Source: Methylophaga thalassica (lineage in GTDB: Bacteria > Pseudomonadota > Gammaproteobacteria > Nitrosococcales > Methylophagaceae). Taken from it: a DNA stretch of 64,000 bases. Positions 9,641 through 17,666 of this stretch are shown here, piece after piece; position 1 is the stretch's first letter, and each line of letters starts with the position of its first letter. Location: NCBI RefSeq assembly GCF_030159795.1, contig NZ_BSND01000003.1, positions 124,001 through 188,000 of the forward strand, in the 5' to 3' direction. The translations under genes and the position numbers were made by a program. The notes beneath the pieces were generated by a model that saw only the letters and a list, made by a program, of their open reading frames with translations, was not told the DNA's origin and searched no databases.

Positions 9641-10701
9641 ATATTCTAGAAGTTTTTCGTTCCGTTGATCCTCACGCTCCTCAACTACATCCCCCCTATG
9701 TGATTGCCGAAGCTGGCGTGAATCACGAAGGTAGTATGGATATTGCTAAACGCCTGGTAGATGAGGCAAAAGAGGGTGGCGCTGATGCGATTAAGTTTCA
9801 GACCTATAAAGCCGATACTCTTGCATCTAAACATTCACCAGCATATTGGGATACATCAAAAGAACCTACCTTGTCCCAGCATGAGCTTTTTTCAAAACAC
9901 GATAAATTTTGGAAAAAGGAAATGGTAGAGCTCAAAAAGTATTGTGATACTGCTGATATTGAGTTTATGAGCACACCATTTGATATTGAGTCGGCTGATT
10001 TCTTAAATGATCTGATGAGTGTTTATAAAATTTCATCATCCGATATTACAAACAAACCATTCATTGAATATATAAGCAAATTCAACAAGCCAATTATTTT
10101 ATCTACAGGTGCAAGCCATCTATGGGAAATACAAGAGGCAGTCAGTTGGATTGAAATGAATGGTAATCCTCTTGCTTTGTTACATTGTGTTTTAAATTAT
10201 CCAACACCTGATGAAAATGCTAATTTGGGAATGATTTTAGGTCTTAAACATGCGTTTCCGGATAAATTAATCGGCTACTCTGATCATACTTTACCCAAAG
10301 GTATGAAAGTCTGTGAAATGGCGACTTTACTGGGTAGTGTGATAATCGAAAAGCATTTTACACATGATAAAACCCTGCCTGGTAATGATCACTATCATGC
10401 GATGGACAAGAATGACTTAATGTTATTTCGAAAAAATTTAGAGCTTGTTTTTAATGTTGTTGGTGAGTTTAGAGTCAAAGCGCTAAGTGAAGAAGAGAGT
10501 GCCCGCCATAACGCACGTCGCAGTCTCGTTGCTACACGTGAAATTCCTGCTGGCAAGACCATTGAGAAAGCAGATCTGACGTTTAAACGTCCAGCCCATG
10601 GTATTAGCCCTAGGCTAATTAATGAGGTGATTGGAAAAACGGCTAAACGAAATATAAATGAAGATACTGTATTGACTTGGGGTCTCTTTGATGAATGTTA
10701 G
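9637..10701 (+). CDS. NeuB-family nonulosonate (sialic-acid-like) synthase
   Basis: Condenses a 6-carbon amino sugar with phosphoenolpyruvate to a nine-carbon nonulosonic acid. The 354-residue protein has the NeuB barrel motifs AEAGVNHEGSMDIAK, GADAIKFQTYKAD, STPFDIESADFL, KISSSDITN, STGAS and GYSDHT. The metal/substrate stretch EKHFTHDKTLPGNDHYHAM is intact. A C-terminal antifreeze-like SAF domain begins near RRSLVATREIPAGK (about residue 290). ATG overlaps the preceding stop by four bases, so it is coupled to the fused synthetase/hydrolase. The family call is firm. Whether it acts on a pseudaminic, legionaminic or neuraminic precursor is open because the earlier pathway enzymes (PseB/C/H, LegB/C/H or NeuC) are not in the window. 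Confidence 0.92.
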   Translation: MNILEVFRSVDPHAPQLHPPYVIAEAGVNHEGSMDIAKRLVDEAKEGGADAIKFQTYKADTLASKHSPAYWDTSKEPTLSQHELFSKHDKFWKKEMVELKKYCDTADIEFMSTPFDIESADFLNDLMSVYKISSSDITNKPFIEYISKFNKPIILSTGASHLWEIQEAVSWIEMNGNPLALLHCVLNYPTPDENANLGMILGLKHAFPDKLIGYSDHTLPKGMKVCEMATLLGSVIIEKHFTHDKTLPGNDHYHAMDKNDLMLFRKNLELVFNVVGEFRVKALSEEESARHNARRSLVATREIPAGKTIEKADLTFKRPAHGISPRLINEVIGKTAKRNINEDTVLTWGLFDEC

Positions 10702-11803
10702 AGAAATCGCAGGTATAACAATTGGCCTTACAGGCAATGGAAAAACTTTTGATGAAGTCTCAGAGCATTTAGACTTCATACCAACGACTACTGCCTCTCA
10801 AGTAGATATCATGTTGGAAATATCAAGCAATGATATCTTTCATGAGTACCTCCCAGAAGTGAATTCAGCTAAAGGTTTGATGAGCTTCAATAAGGATGAA
10901 TATTTCGTAGGATATCTACCGAGTATAGATTACTTGGTATCTGATATCTTTAACACGAAAGGTGCGGTTCCTGTAGTCAAAGTAAAAGTTACGGAAGATA
11001 AGCTTCTAAAAAAAATAATAAAATATCTCTTGCTAAGAAGAAAGGCATATAAATCAAACTTGATAATGTCTTATAGCCTATTCTGGTATATCTTTCAGAT
11101 AGTATTGATGACTAAATCTAAGAGTTTTATTCATGCCGCTACTCTGTATGATAACAAGCGCAATAGAGCAATTTTATTAGGTGGTACAGGCGGCTGTGGT
11201 AAAACTAGCACCGCATTAGAGATGCTTGATGATAGTCGTTACAGCTATCTTTCGGAAGATTTCTCAATTATAAATCTTGAAGGACAGACATTTTTTAATC
11301 CTAAACCAGTTTCAGTTTACTGTAGCGATATTGAGCATGGCTCAAAAATTTTAAATGATTTCAAATGTAGCTTTAATTTTACAAAAAAATTAGAGATTTT
11401 CCTTAAAAGATCAATTTTTAGAAAAAATCCTATTTTTAAAGTCAGCCCTCAGAACCTGTTTGGCGAACGATTATCAATCTCAGGACAGTGTAGTTATGCG
11501 TTTTACGTCATCAGGAGCAACGTAAAATCTCCAAAGCTAAAAGATTGCACGCTTGATGAAATTGTTGACAGGTTTGTTGAATCATCAATCAGAGAATTAA
11601 AAACTTACACCGAATTATCAAACTTAATTTTAGCGAATGACCTGCTGAATACAGGAGTAATTTCTTATTCAGTATTAAAAGAAAATATGGAGGAGATATA
11701 CCGCCAGTTTTTAAAGAAAACAGAATATAAAATTTTGTTACTTCCTCATAAAGTTTCACCAAAGGAAACAATTAATTTCCTTGAAAAAGAGAAGTTTCTA
11801 TAA
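10691..11803 (+). CDS. HprK-like P-loop kinase of unknown substrate
   Basis: A 370-residue protein whose middle resembles the HPr-kinase/PEPCK fold. FIHAATLYD precedes a P-loop LLGGTGGCGKTSTAL (about residues 162-176), and YLSEDFSIIN (about 185-195) could supply the acidic metal-binding residue. The N-terminal 150 and C-terminal 150 residues match nothing I recognise. The ATG overlaps the neuB stop by 11 bases (TTG at 10688 would add one residue), so it is expressed with the nonulosonate genes. The sequence is clearly more AT-rich than neuB, with many AAA/ATA/TTA codons, which suggests separate acquisition. True HPr kinases act with a PTS; nothing here indicates one. A sugar or nonulosonate kinase is possible but unproven. 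Confidence 0.7.
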   Translation: MNVREIAGITIGLTGNGKTFDEVSEHLDFIPTTTASQVDIMLEISSNDIFHEYLPEVNSAKGLMSFNKDEYFVGYLPSIDYLVSDIFNTKGAVPVVKVKVTEDKLLKKIIKYLLLRRKAYKSNLIMSYSLFWYIFQIVLMTKSKSFIHAATLYDNKRNRAILLGGTGGCGKTSTALEMLDDSRYSYLSEDFSIINLEGQTFFNPKPVSVYCSDIEHGSKILNDFKCSFNFTKKLEIFLKRSIFRKNPIFKVSPQNLFGERLSISGQCSYAFYVIRSNVKSPKLKDCTLDEIVDRFVESSIRELKTYTELSNLILANDLLNTGVISYSVLKENMEEIYRQFLKKTEYKILLLPHKVSPKETINFLEKEKFL

Positions 11804-11816
11804 GTTTATATTGAAG

Positions 11817-12626
11817 ATGACGCTCTCAAATATCGACACGGTTCTCAGTGAAAATAAAATTAAGCTTACATCACTTTTGAAAGTAAAAGATGGAGGCACA
11901 TACTTTATTCAAAAGAAATGCTCGCCAGATTCACCACCGCACATTAAATCTAGCTTTGAGCGAGAAACAGTCATCTATAATCTTAAGCCTCTTTGTGCAC
12001 CTAAATTATATGATTCATGTCAATACAGTATTCTAGTTGAGTATATTGATGGTGAGACCTTGGGAGATATTTTGTTTCGAGGAGATTTTACCTCCTCGAA
12101 CCTGCCATTGTTGTTTAGAGATGCTATTACTTTTTATAAAAGTTTGGGAAATCGAGAAGGGTGTAAAAATTTCAAAAATTATTATCGATATCTCAGGGTA
12201 TTGTCGTGTAGTGGGCCAGTTCAAACAAAAGAACTGCCTAGGAAAAATAACTTTTTCTCAAGAAGAATTAGACCTAAAGTTTATGAAGTGTTGGGCTTTT
12301 TTTTAAGTTTGATAATAAAAATTGAGATGAAGTCAGGCATAAACTATATGGCTGGCTATAGTCACTCTGACTTTCACTACAATAATATTATTCAAAACAA
12401 TCACGGTTTTTATTTTTTCGATTTTGAGAGAAGTGAACTGTCAGGCAACTTTTATTTCGATTTAATATTTCTGTTGACGATAATTGATTGTCTCAAGTTT
12501 GATAATGGGATCGATAACACTTCTTTCAATGCAATTGCCGCAAAACTTTTAAATTCTCGTGGAAAACGTCTAGTTTTTAAATTGTTCAAGGCCGCCGTTC
12601 GAAAAAATCCAAGGTTTTTTTTTTAA
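11817..12626 (+). CDS. APH/choline-kinase-fold phosphotransferase-like protein
   Basis: A 269-residue protein with kinase-fold marks: a possible ATP-binding lysine in FIQKKC, FERE with a candidate Glu partner, the catalytic loop HSDFHYNN (about residues 183-190) and FFDFE (about 201-205) in place of the metal-binding Asp motif. This pattern is typical of small-molecule kinases of the APH or LPS-kinase type. The start is uncertain: ATG 11817 lies just after the preceding stop, while TTG 11811 and TTG 11781 are in-frame alternatives. Strongly AT-rich like its upstream neighbour. The 3' end runs through ten T residues, one base before the flippase gene. The substrate is unknown; lipid-linked glycan or free sugar are reasonable guesses. 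Confidence 0.65.
   Translation: MTLSNIDTVLSENKIKLTSLLKVKDGGTYFIQKKCSPDSPPHIKSSFERETVIYNLKPLCAPKLYDSCQYSILVEYIDGETLGDILFRGDFTSSNLPLLFRDAITFYKSLGNREGCKNFKNYYRYLRVLSCSGPVQTKELPRKNNFFSRRIRPKVYEVLGFFLSLIIKIEMKSGINYMAGYSHSDFHYNNIIQNNHGFYFFDFERSELSGNFYFDLIFLLTIIDCLKFDNGIDNTSFNAIAAKLLNSRGKRLVFKLFKAAVRKNPRFFF
12615..12624 (+). repeat. Homopolymer of ten T at the kinase/flippase junction
   Basis: Ten consecutive T encode the last three Phe codons and the first base of the TAA stop of the kinase-like gene. The flippase ATG begins at 12628. Removing one T would read AAA then ATG in frame and fuse both proteins; adding one T would end at a nearby TGA. Such tracts are slippery for polymerase. Confidence 0.8.
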
Positions 12627-12627
12627 A

Positions 12628-13899
12628 ATGAAGGTTATTAAAAATACCTCCATATATCTTGGCGCAAGCCTTATAAGTAAGGGCGCGCCATTCATACTTT
12701 TACCATTTCTTACTGAATATTTGCCGCCAGAAGAATTTGGCATACTTGCAATATTTCTTGTATTAAATTCTATGATGAATGCGTTTGTTGGCATGTCTAT
12801 GCATGCTAATGTGACTAAGAATTTCTTTAGTAAGACAAAGTCTGAATTGGGTCTAATAACAGGCAATGTATTTTTTGTACTTCTGATCACAACGTCATTT
12901 TATTGTTTAGTCATGCTGATAGTTGTAGGTCTGAAAGAGTCTTTTTTTTCTGTCCCTGCTAAATACTTATTAATTCTACCTCCTCTGGGATTTCTAAGTA
13001 TGGCTAACCAGATTCATCTATCCGTTTTAAGAAATGAAGGCAAGGCTTATACATTTGGTGCATTTGAGCTTTCGAATGCATTCCTTAGTGCCGCGGTTAC
13101 CATATTGTTTTTGGTTGTCTTTGACACAGGTTGGTTATCCCAAGTGATTGGTATGACGATTGCCTCCCTTGTGGTGAGTGTTATTGGTGTCTCGTATATG
13201 TTCAAACGAGGTTACTTACGTTTTATTTTCAACAAGACTGTAATCAAGTCGATTCTAAGATTATCCTTTCCTTTGATACCTCACGTCCTGGGAGGTGTTG
13301 CTATTGCCACTAGTGACCGTCTTTTTATAGAAAAACTAGTGGGGTTGGAGGCCGTGTCGCTTTATGCCATAGGCTACAGCTTTGGTAAGTTGGTTACTTT
13401 GTTAACGGATGCTTATATCAAGGCATGGAGCCCGTGGTTTTATGAGCAATTGGTAGAGCCTACCTATCAGAGAAAAGCCACAATAGTGAAATTTACATAT
13501 GCTTATATCGTAGGCATTTTTGTCTTTGCCTACGTTATGTCTACTGTTGGAGAATGGTTTTTACCCTATATTGTCGATGAGCGATATGTCGATGCGGCAA
13601 AGTTTATCTGGTGGATCGCTCTAGGGTATGCGGTTCAGGGCGTTTATAAAATTTTCTTTCCCTATTTGGTTCATATTAGCAAAACGGGGTTTTTAGCCTT
13701 AAGTACAGTGACGGCAGCGGTGGTGAATATTGTTTTGAATTATTTCTTTATTAGTCAATATGGTGCGTTAGGAGCAGCATATTCAACAGTTGTGGCGTTT
13801 GCTATTAGTGCTTTTATGGTTTTTGAATACCAGCGTCATAATTATCCGATGCCGTGGTTTTTACGAGAACAAAGTAAAAAGAATGATGAGCTGGTATAG
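12628..13899 (+). CDS. Wzx-type polysaccharide flippase
   Basis: A 423-residue polytopic membrane protein of the MOP (MATE/Wzx) superfamily, expected to flip undecaprenyl-linked repeat units across the inner membrane. It opens with the typical NTSIYLGASLISKGAPFILLPFL and continues with about twelve hydrophobic segments. A basic loop with SFPLIPHVLGGVAIATSDR in the middle corresponds to the conserved start of the second half. The C-terminus is short and charged. The ATG is one base past the kinase-like stop. The rest of the Wzx/Wzy pathway is only partly here: the initiating transferase is at 20707 and no Wzy is recognisable. Confidence 0.85.
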   Translation: MKVIKNTSIYLGASLISKGAPFILLPFLTEYLPPEEFGILAIFLVLNSMMNAFVGMSMHANVTKNFFSKTKSELGLITGNVFFVLLITTSFYCLVMLIVVGLKESFFSVPAKYLLILPPLGFLSMANQIHLSVLRNEGKAYTFGAFELSNAFLSAAVTILFLVVFDTGWLSQVIGMTIASLVVSVIGVSYMFKRGYLRFIFNKTVIKSILRLSFPLIPHVLGGVAIATSDRLFIEKLVGLEAVSLYAIGYSFGKLVTLLTDAYIKAWSPWFYEQLVEPTYQRKATIVKFTYAYIVGIFVFAYVMSTVGEWFLPYIVDERYVDAAKFIWWIALGYAVQGVYKIFFPYLVHISKTGFLALSTVTAAVVNIVLNYFFISQYGALGAAYSTVVAFAISAFMVFEYQRHNYPMPWFLREQSKKNDELV

Positions 13900-15274
13900 A
13901 GATATTAAATGTATTTTGGCTGCTGAATCAGAGTTGTGGTTGTGTTATTTACATGGAAAACAATTACACAATCGAACCTTGTTCACCAAGGTGAAACCAC
14001 CACACAGTGGTCTCTTTCTCCAAATCGTCAAGTTCTTATATGTTTTATTTCTTGATACACGGTTTGCTAAAACAAATAGATCTCTACACCCCTCAACATT
14101 TTTTAGTTTTGTGGGTTCTGCAAATCAACTTGCTTCATTGGAGCAAACTCTAGCTTCAATAGAGCGCGGTGGTGAGAGATCTGTAGTGGTTCTTAACCGA
14201 ACAGTACTTTCAGAAAAAGAACGAGAGCAGCGAGGCTATATAACCTTGCAGCTCTCTCCTTTGGAAGCAGTACGAGTAGCCGTGTTATTTTTCAGGCGTG
14301 GGATTGGTTTATACCGGATGGTAAAAGCCATTCATCCTGTTTCGGTGCGTTGGCATTTTGCTTATTTTTGTAACGTCTATAAGTATTTAGTCTATTTCCA
14401 CAGTGCTTTTTCACAGAACAAACCTGAATTTGTTATCACAGCAAATGATCATAGCGTTCCTAATCGTTGTATGCTGGCGGTTGCCCATCATTTTGGTATA
14501 AAAACAGTCTATTTACAGCACGCCTCCGTCAGCAATATATTCCCAGCATTAAGAGTAAATTATGCATTTTTGGATGGGCAGTCAGCACTTGATACGTATA
14601 GAGAATGTGAACTTAATCAGCCATCAACTTTTCGTAGGGCACCGATTCCTGAAGTGATTCTGTCGGGGCAAAAAAAGCATCTAAAAAGGATCGAAAAATC
14701 ACCCACCAATATATTAGGTATTGCCTTAAATGCACTTGATGACGCTGTTCTTGGCATAGCATTTATTAACAAGCTGGTGGAACATGGCATGAATGTTCGT
14801 CTTCGGTGGCATCCTGCTCTTTCAAATCAAGAGAAACAGCAATTTCACGATGCATTTTCTAAGAGTAGTAAAGTAACGTTAAGTGATCCCAAGCAAGAAC
14901 CCATATCCACTTTTATGGAGCAGATTAGCTGGTTAATTGCAGGTAACAGCAGTATACATTTAGAAGCTGCACTCGCTGGAGTTATGCCGATTTATTATGA
15001 GTTAATGGAGCCTGATCAGCCTGATTATTATGGTTATGTTAAGCATGGGCTGGCGTTAACCGCCTCATCAGTCGACGAAGTCTTGATGCTTATGGACAGG
15101 GTGAAACAGGATGAGCAGTCGAATAAGAATGCCGTCCGTTACTACAGTGCAACTTATTTAACAGAATGGGATGGTAAGGAAGGACAGTTGGTCGCCGACT
15201 GTTTAATGAAAATTTCGGAAGGTGTTCAGCCCGAAGAGTTACCGGGTTACGTCAGTTTTTATGATAATAAATAA
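13883..15274 (+). CDS. Putative GT-B-like polysaccharide biosynthesis protein
   Basis: About 463 residues, starting at ATGATG (13883) and overlapping the flippase by 17 bases; an upstream in-frame start at 13790 lies deep in the flippase and is unlikely. LQHASVSNIFPALRVNYAFLDG in the middle and GNSSIHLEAALAGVMPIYYE near residue 380 resemble the acceptor and nucleotide-binding parts of GT-B-fold enzymes such as capsular or teichoic-type transferases. I cannot assign a CAZy family or a donor. The gene's position between flippase and GT2 supports a glycan role. A hydrophobic stretch near residues 32-50 (FLQIVKFLYVLFL) may sit on the membrane. Confidence 0.6.
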   Translation: MMSWYRDIKCILAAESELWLCYLHGKQLHNRTLFTKVKPPHSGLFLQIVKFLYVLFLDTRFAKTNRSLHPSTFFSFVGSANQLASLEQTLASIERGGERSVVVLNRTVLSEKEREQRGYITLQLSPLEAVRVAVLFFRRGIGLYRMVKAIHPVSVRWHFAYFCNVYKYLVYFHSAFSQNKPEFVITANDHSVPNRCMLAVAHHFGIKTVYLQHASVSNIFPALRVNYAFLDGQSALDTYRECELNQPSTFRRAPIPEVILSGQKKHLKRIEKSPTNILGIALNALDDAVLGIAFINKLVEHGMNVRLRWHPALSNQEKQQFHDAFSKSSKVTLSDPKQEPISTFMEQISWLIAGNSSIHLEAALAGVMPIYYELMEPDQPDYYGYVKHGLALTASSVDEVLMLMDRVKQDEQSNKNAVRYYSATYLTEWDGKEGQLVADCLMKISEGVQPEELPGYVSFYDNK

Positions 15275-15340
15275 CTATTTTTGTTACTCGTACAACCTCA
15301 TACGATTAGCAAGATATCAAAGGATTGGATTTTTACTGGA

Positions 15341-16210
15341 ATGCCCCCTTTTATTTCGATAATAATTCCTACTTATAAAGATTGGAATAGACTTTTAAAT
15401 TGCATCGAAGCAATAAATAATCAAACCTATTCAGCAAGTCATTACGAAGTGATTATTGTTAATAATGATCCTTCAGAATTGGCTCCTAGAAGTTTGTCAG
15501 ATTCTCTGTGCTCGAACATAACAATTCTAACGGAAATAATGCCAGGCTCTTATGCGGCGAGAAATGCGGCGTTAAAACATGCCAAGGGAAATATTATAGC
15601 GTTTACTGATTCGGACTGTTTACCTGAAGCTGATTGGCTCGAGTCAGCGGCCAATTTATTTCAAACTTCTAGCAACATTGACCGCATAGCCGGTGCGATA
15701 TCTATTTTTAGAGAGAATGATGGCTCTTGGTTAACCTGGAAGTTTGATTCTGTTACAGCATTTAATCAGCAGCACAATGTTAATAAAGGTGTTTCTGTTA
15801 CAGCTAATCTCTTTGTTCGTCGAGATGTGCTGGATAAAGTGGGGAGTTTTAATGCAACCCTTATGTCCGGCGGCGATATGGATTGGAATAAACGGGCTAC
15901 TGAACTAGGTTATGGACTGACGTATTCACCTCAAACACGAGTCGGTCACCCGGCTAGAAAATCAATTGAAGAGTTGATCCGTAAATCCAGACGAATTACT
16001 GGCGGCGGATTTCTGCGTGCAAAAATGGAAAAACGTATTCTGAAATACATGCTTTGGCATCTAATTCCTCCGATTCGTTATGCAAAAATATTGTTAAAGA
16101 ACCACAAAAAACGCGATGTGGGTTTTGCTGTAATTATATTTTGGCTATTAAAAGTGATTATGCTGGGTGAAATTATGCGTTTACTTTTGGGCGGCAAACC
16201 GCTTAGGTGA
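15341..16210 (+). CDS. Family 2 glycosyltransferase
   Basis: A GT-A-fold transferase opening with PFISIIIPTYKDWNRL and carrying GSYAARNAALKHAKG, then the metal-binding-like FTDSDCLPEADW. SGGDMDWNKRATELGYGLTY matches the acceptor/ED-like region of GT2 enzymes. One or two hydrophobic segments near the C-terminus (FAVIIFWLLKVIMLGEIMRLL) probably anchor it to the inner membrane. I chose ATG 15341 because the GT2 core begins right after it; TTG 15281 would add 20 residues without family support, although no strong ribosome-binding site favours either. The donor sugar cannot be inferred. It probably adds one residue of the repeat unit. Confidence 0.85.
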   Translation: MPPFISIIIPTYKDWNRLLNCIEAINNQTYSASHYEVIIVNNDPSELAPRSLSDSLCSNITILTEIMPGSYAARNAALKHAKGNIIAFTDSDCLPEADWLESAANLFQTSSNIDRIAGAISIFRENDGSWLTWKFDSVTAFNQQHNVNKGVSVTANLFVRRDVLDKVGSFNATLMSGGDMDWNKRATELGYGLTYSPQTRVGHPARKSIEELIRKSRRITGGGFLRAKMEKRILKYMLWHLIPPIRYAKILLKNHKKRDVGFAVIIFWLLKVIMLGEIMRLLLGGKPLR

Positions 16211-16449
16211 ACAAATAATGCTTATACAGACGTGCTCGATGCTACGTAATAGTATTAAATTTCAATTAAGAATTAATTAAGTGAATGCTTTATGTGTTTA
16301 GTGCAACTGTGATGTGTATAGATTGAGGCCGGTGTTTAATCTGAGACATCACTGGCTGATTGATATTTAACTTGTAGATGCACTGTTAAAACTAGAAAGA
16401 TATTAAAGGTGAAATTTGTGCATGGAAATAAAGCAAAGGATGATTTTGC
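16211..16449. other. Intergenic region before the acyltransferase
   Basis: An AT-rich spacer of about 240 bases. It contains no ORF of note and no clear terminator. The ribosome-binding site AAGGA (16436-16440) of the next gene lies nine bases before its ATG. The length suggests a separate promoter, but I see no convincing -35/-10 pair. Confidence 0.5.
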
Positions 16450-17550
16450 ATGATTAGTAGAGTTGAATCTCTTGATTGGCTGCGCGGGCTTATGGCGCTA
16501 ACAATAATGATTTATCACTTGACGTCATGGCATTTTTTTAAGCTCGATTCATCCTCTATGCTAGGACGCTTTGGTATTTATGGCGTGTCAATATTTTTTG
16601 TGTTGTCAGGCTTAAGTATGGCGATAGTCTATTCTAAGTATATAACTGATAAACGAACAGCCGTAACTTTTTATATTCGGCGTGTATTCAGAATATGGCC
16701 ATTATTATGGCTATGTGTTGCATTGCTAGTTGTTTATAAATTAGCTGCTGGTGAAGATATTTCGATAACACAGGTTTTTCTCAATATAACAACTCTATTT
16801 GGGTTTATCTCTCCTTCTGATTATATGAATACGGGGGCTTGGTCGATTGGTAATGAGATGGTCTACTATGCTATGACACCCCTGATTCTCATGATGTATG
16901 AGAAAAACAAACTTTTGGGTAATTTATTTCTTTTAGCGACATTTATTGTTGCTTTGATTTTTTGTTTTGCTCTGCTCATGCCACAACAATCTCTCACTGA
17001 ACAGAGGCATTTATACATCAATCCATTTAATAATTTGTTTCTTTATGTGGCGGGGATTGCGATTTATTACAATCGAGTAGATATCAGTTGCATAAGCACA
17101 GTGATAATCTTTACTTTGACTTTAGCTATTTTTGCGTCATACCCAGTGAGTGGAGATAAAATTGCAATCGTAACGGGTGTAAATAGAATCATTTTTATGT
17201 TCGCATCGATATTTTTAGTCATATCTTTTTATTCTTTTTCAAAATGGGAAAATAATGTGCCGATTGCTCTTAAATATCCATTAGAGCAGTTTGGGTTAGT
17301 CACTTACGGCATTTATTTGCTACATCCGATAGTTAATCTGTATTTAGGTTATATATTAGAAAAGCTTGGTATTGCCAGCCCATATATACAGTTTGGACTA
17401 ACAATTATTGTGACAATAATTGCAGCATTACTCAGCTTCAGCTTGTATGAAAAAAAGTTAATCGCATTTGGGAAAAAAGCCACATCAAATACAAACTATC
17501 AATGGTTAAAGTTGGTGTCTTTGTCAAAGAATATTAAAGAAAAACATTAG
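16450..17550 (+). CDS. Acyltransferase 3 (OafA-like) membrane protein
   Basis: A 366-residue polytopic acyltransferase of the type that O-acetylates O-antigen or exopolysaccharide. The family start RVESLDWLRGLMALTIMIYH includes the conserved Arg and the likely catalytic His. GIYGVSIFFVLSGLSM, FYIRRVFRIWPLLW and YGIYLLHPIVNLYLGY follow in the usual order, with about ten transmembrane segments. No extra SGNH domain is fused. AAGGA nine bases upstream supports ATG 16450. Gaps of about 240 and 115 bases on both sides suggest it is its own transcription unit or a later addition to the locus. Confidence 0.88.
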   Translation: MISRVESLDWLRGLMALTIMIYHLTSWHFFKLDSSSMLGRFGIYGVSIFFVLSGLSMAIVYSKYITDKRTAVTFYIRRVFRIWPLLWLCVALLVVYKLAAGEDISITQVFLNITTLFGFISPSDYMNTGAWSIGNEMVYYAMTPLILMMYEKNKLLGNLFLLATFIVALIFCFALLMPQQSLTEQRHLYINPFNNLFLYVAGIAIYYNRVDISCISTVIIFTLTLAIFASYPVSGDKIAIVTGVNRIIFMFASIFLVISFYSFSKWENNVPIALKYPLEQFGLVTYGIYLLHPIVNLYLGYILEKLGIASPYIQFGLTIIVTIIAALLSFSLYEKKLIAFGKKATSNTNYQWLKLVSLSKNIKEKH

Positions 17551-17666
17551 TGGTACGAGTACAGTCGATAAAATGATTAACACCCACTGATGAGAAAATT
17601 TATGTGCACAAATACTCTGCTGAGTGAGTTCAATGTACTTGTTTGGTTAGAAGTGTTTAAAACAGA

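Noticed and set aside
13790-13882. Long N-terminal extension of the GT-B-like protein
   Set aside because: It overlaps the end of the flippase and is a hydrophobic out-of-frame translation; ATGATG at 13883 is better placed.
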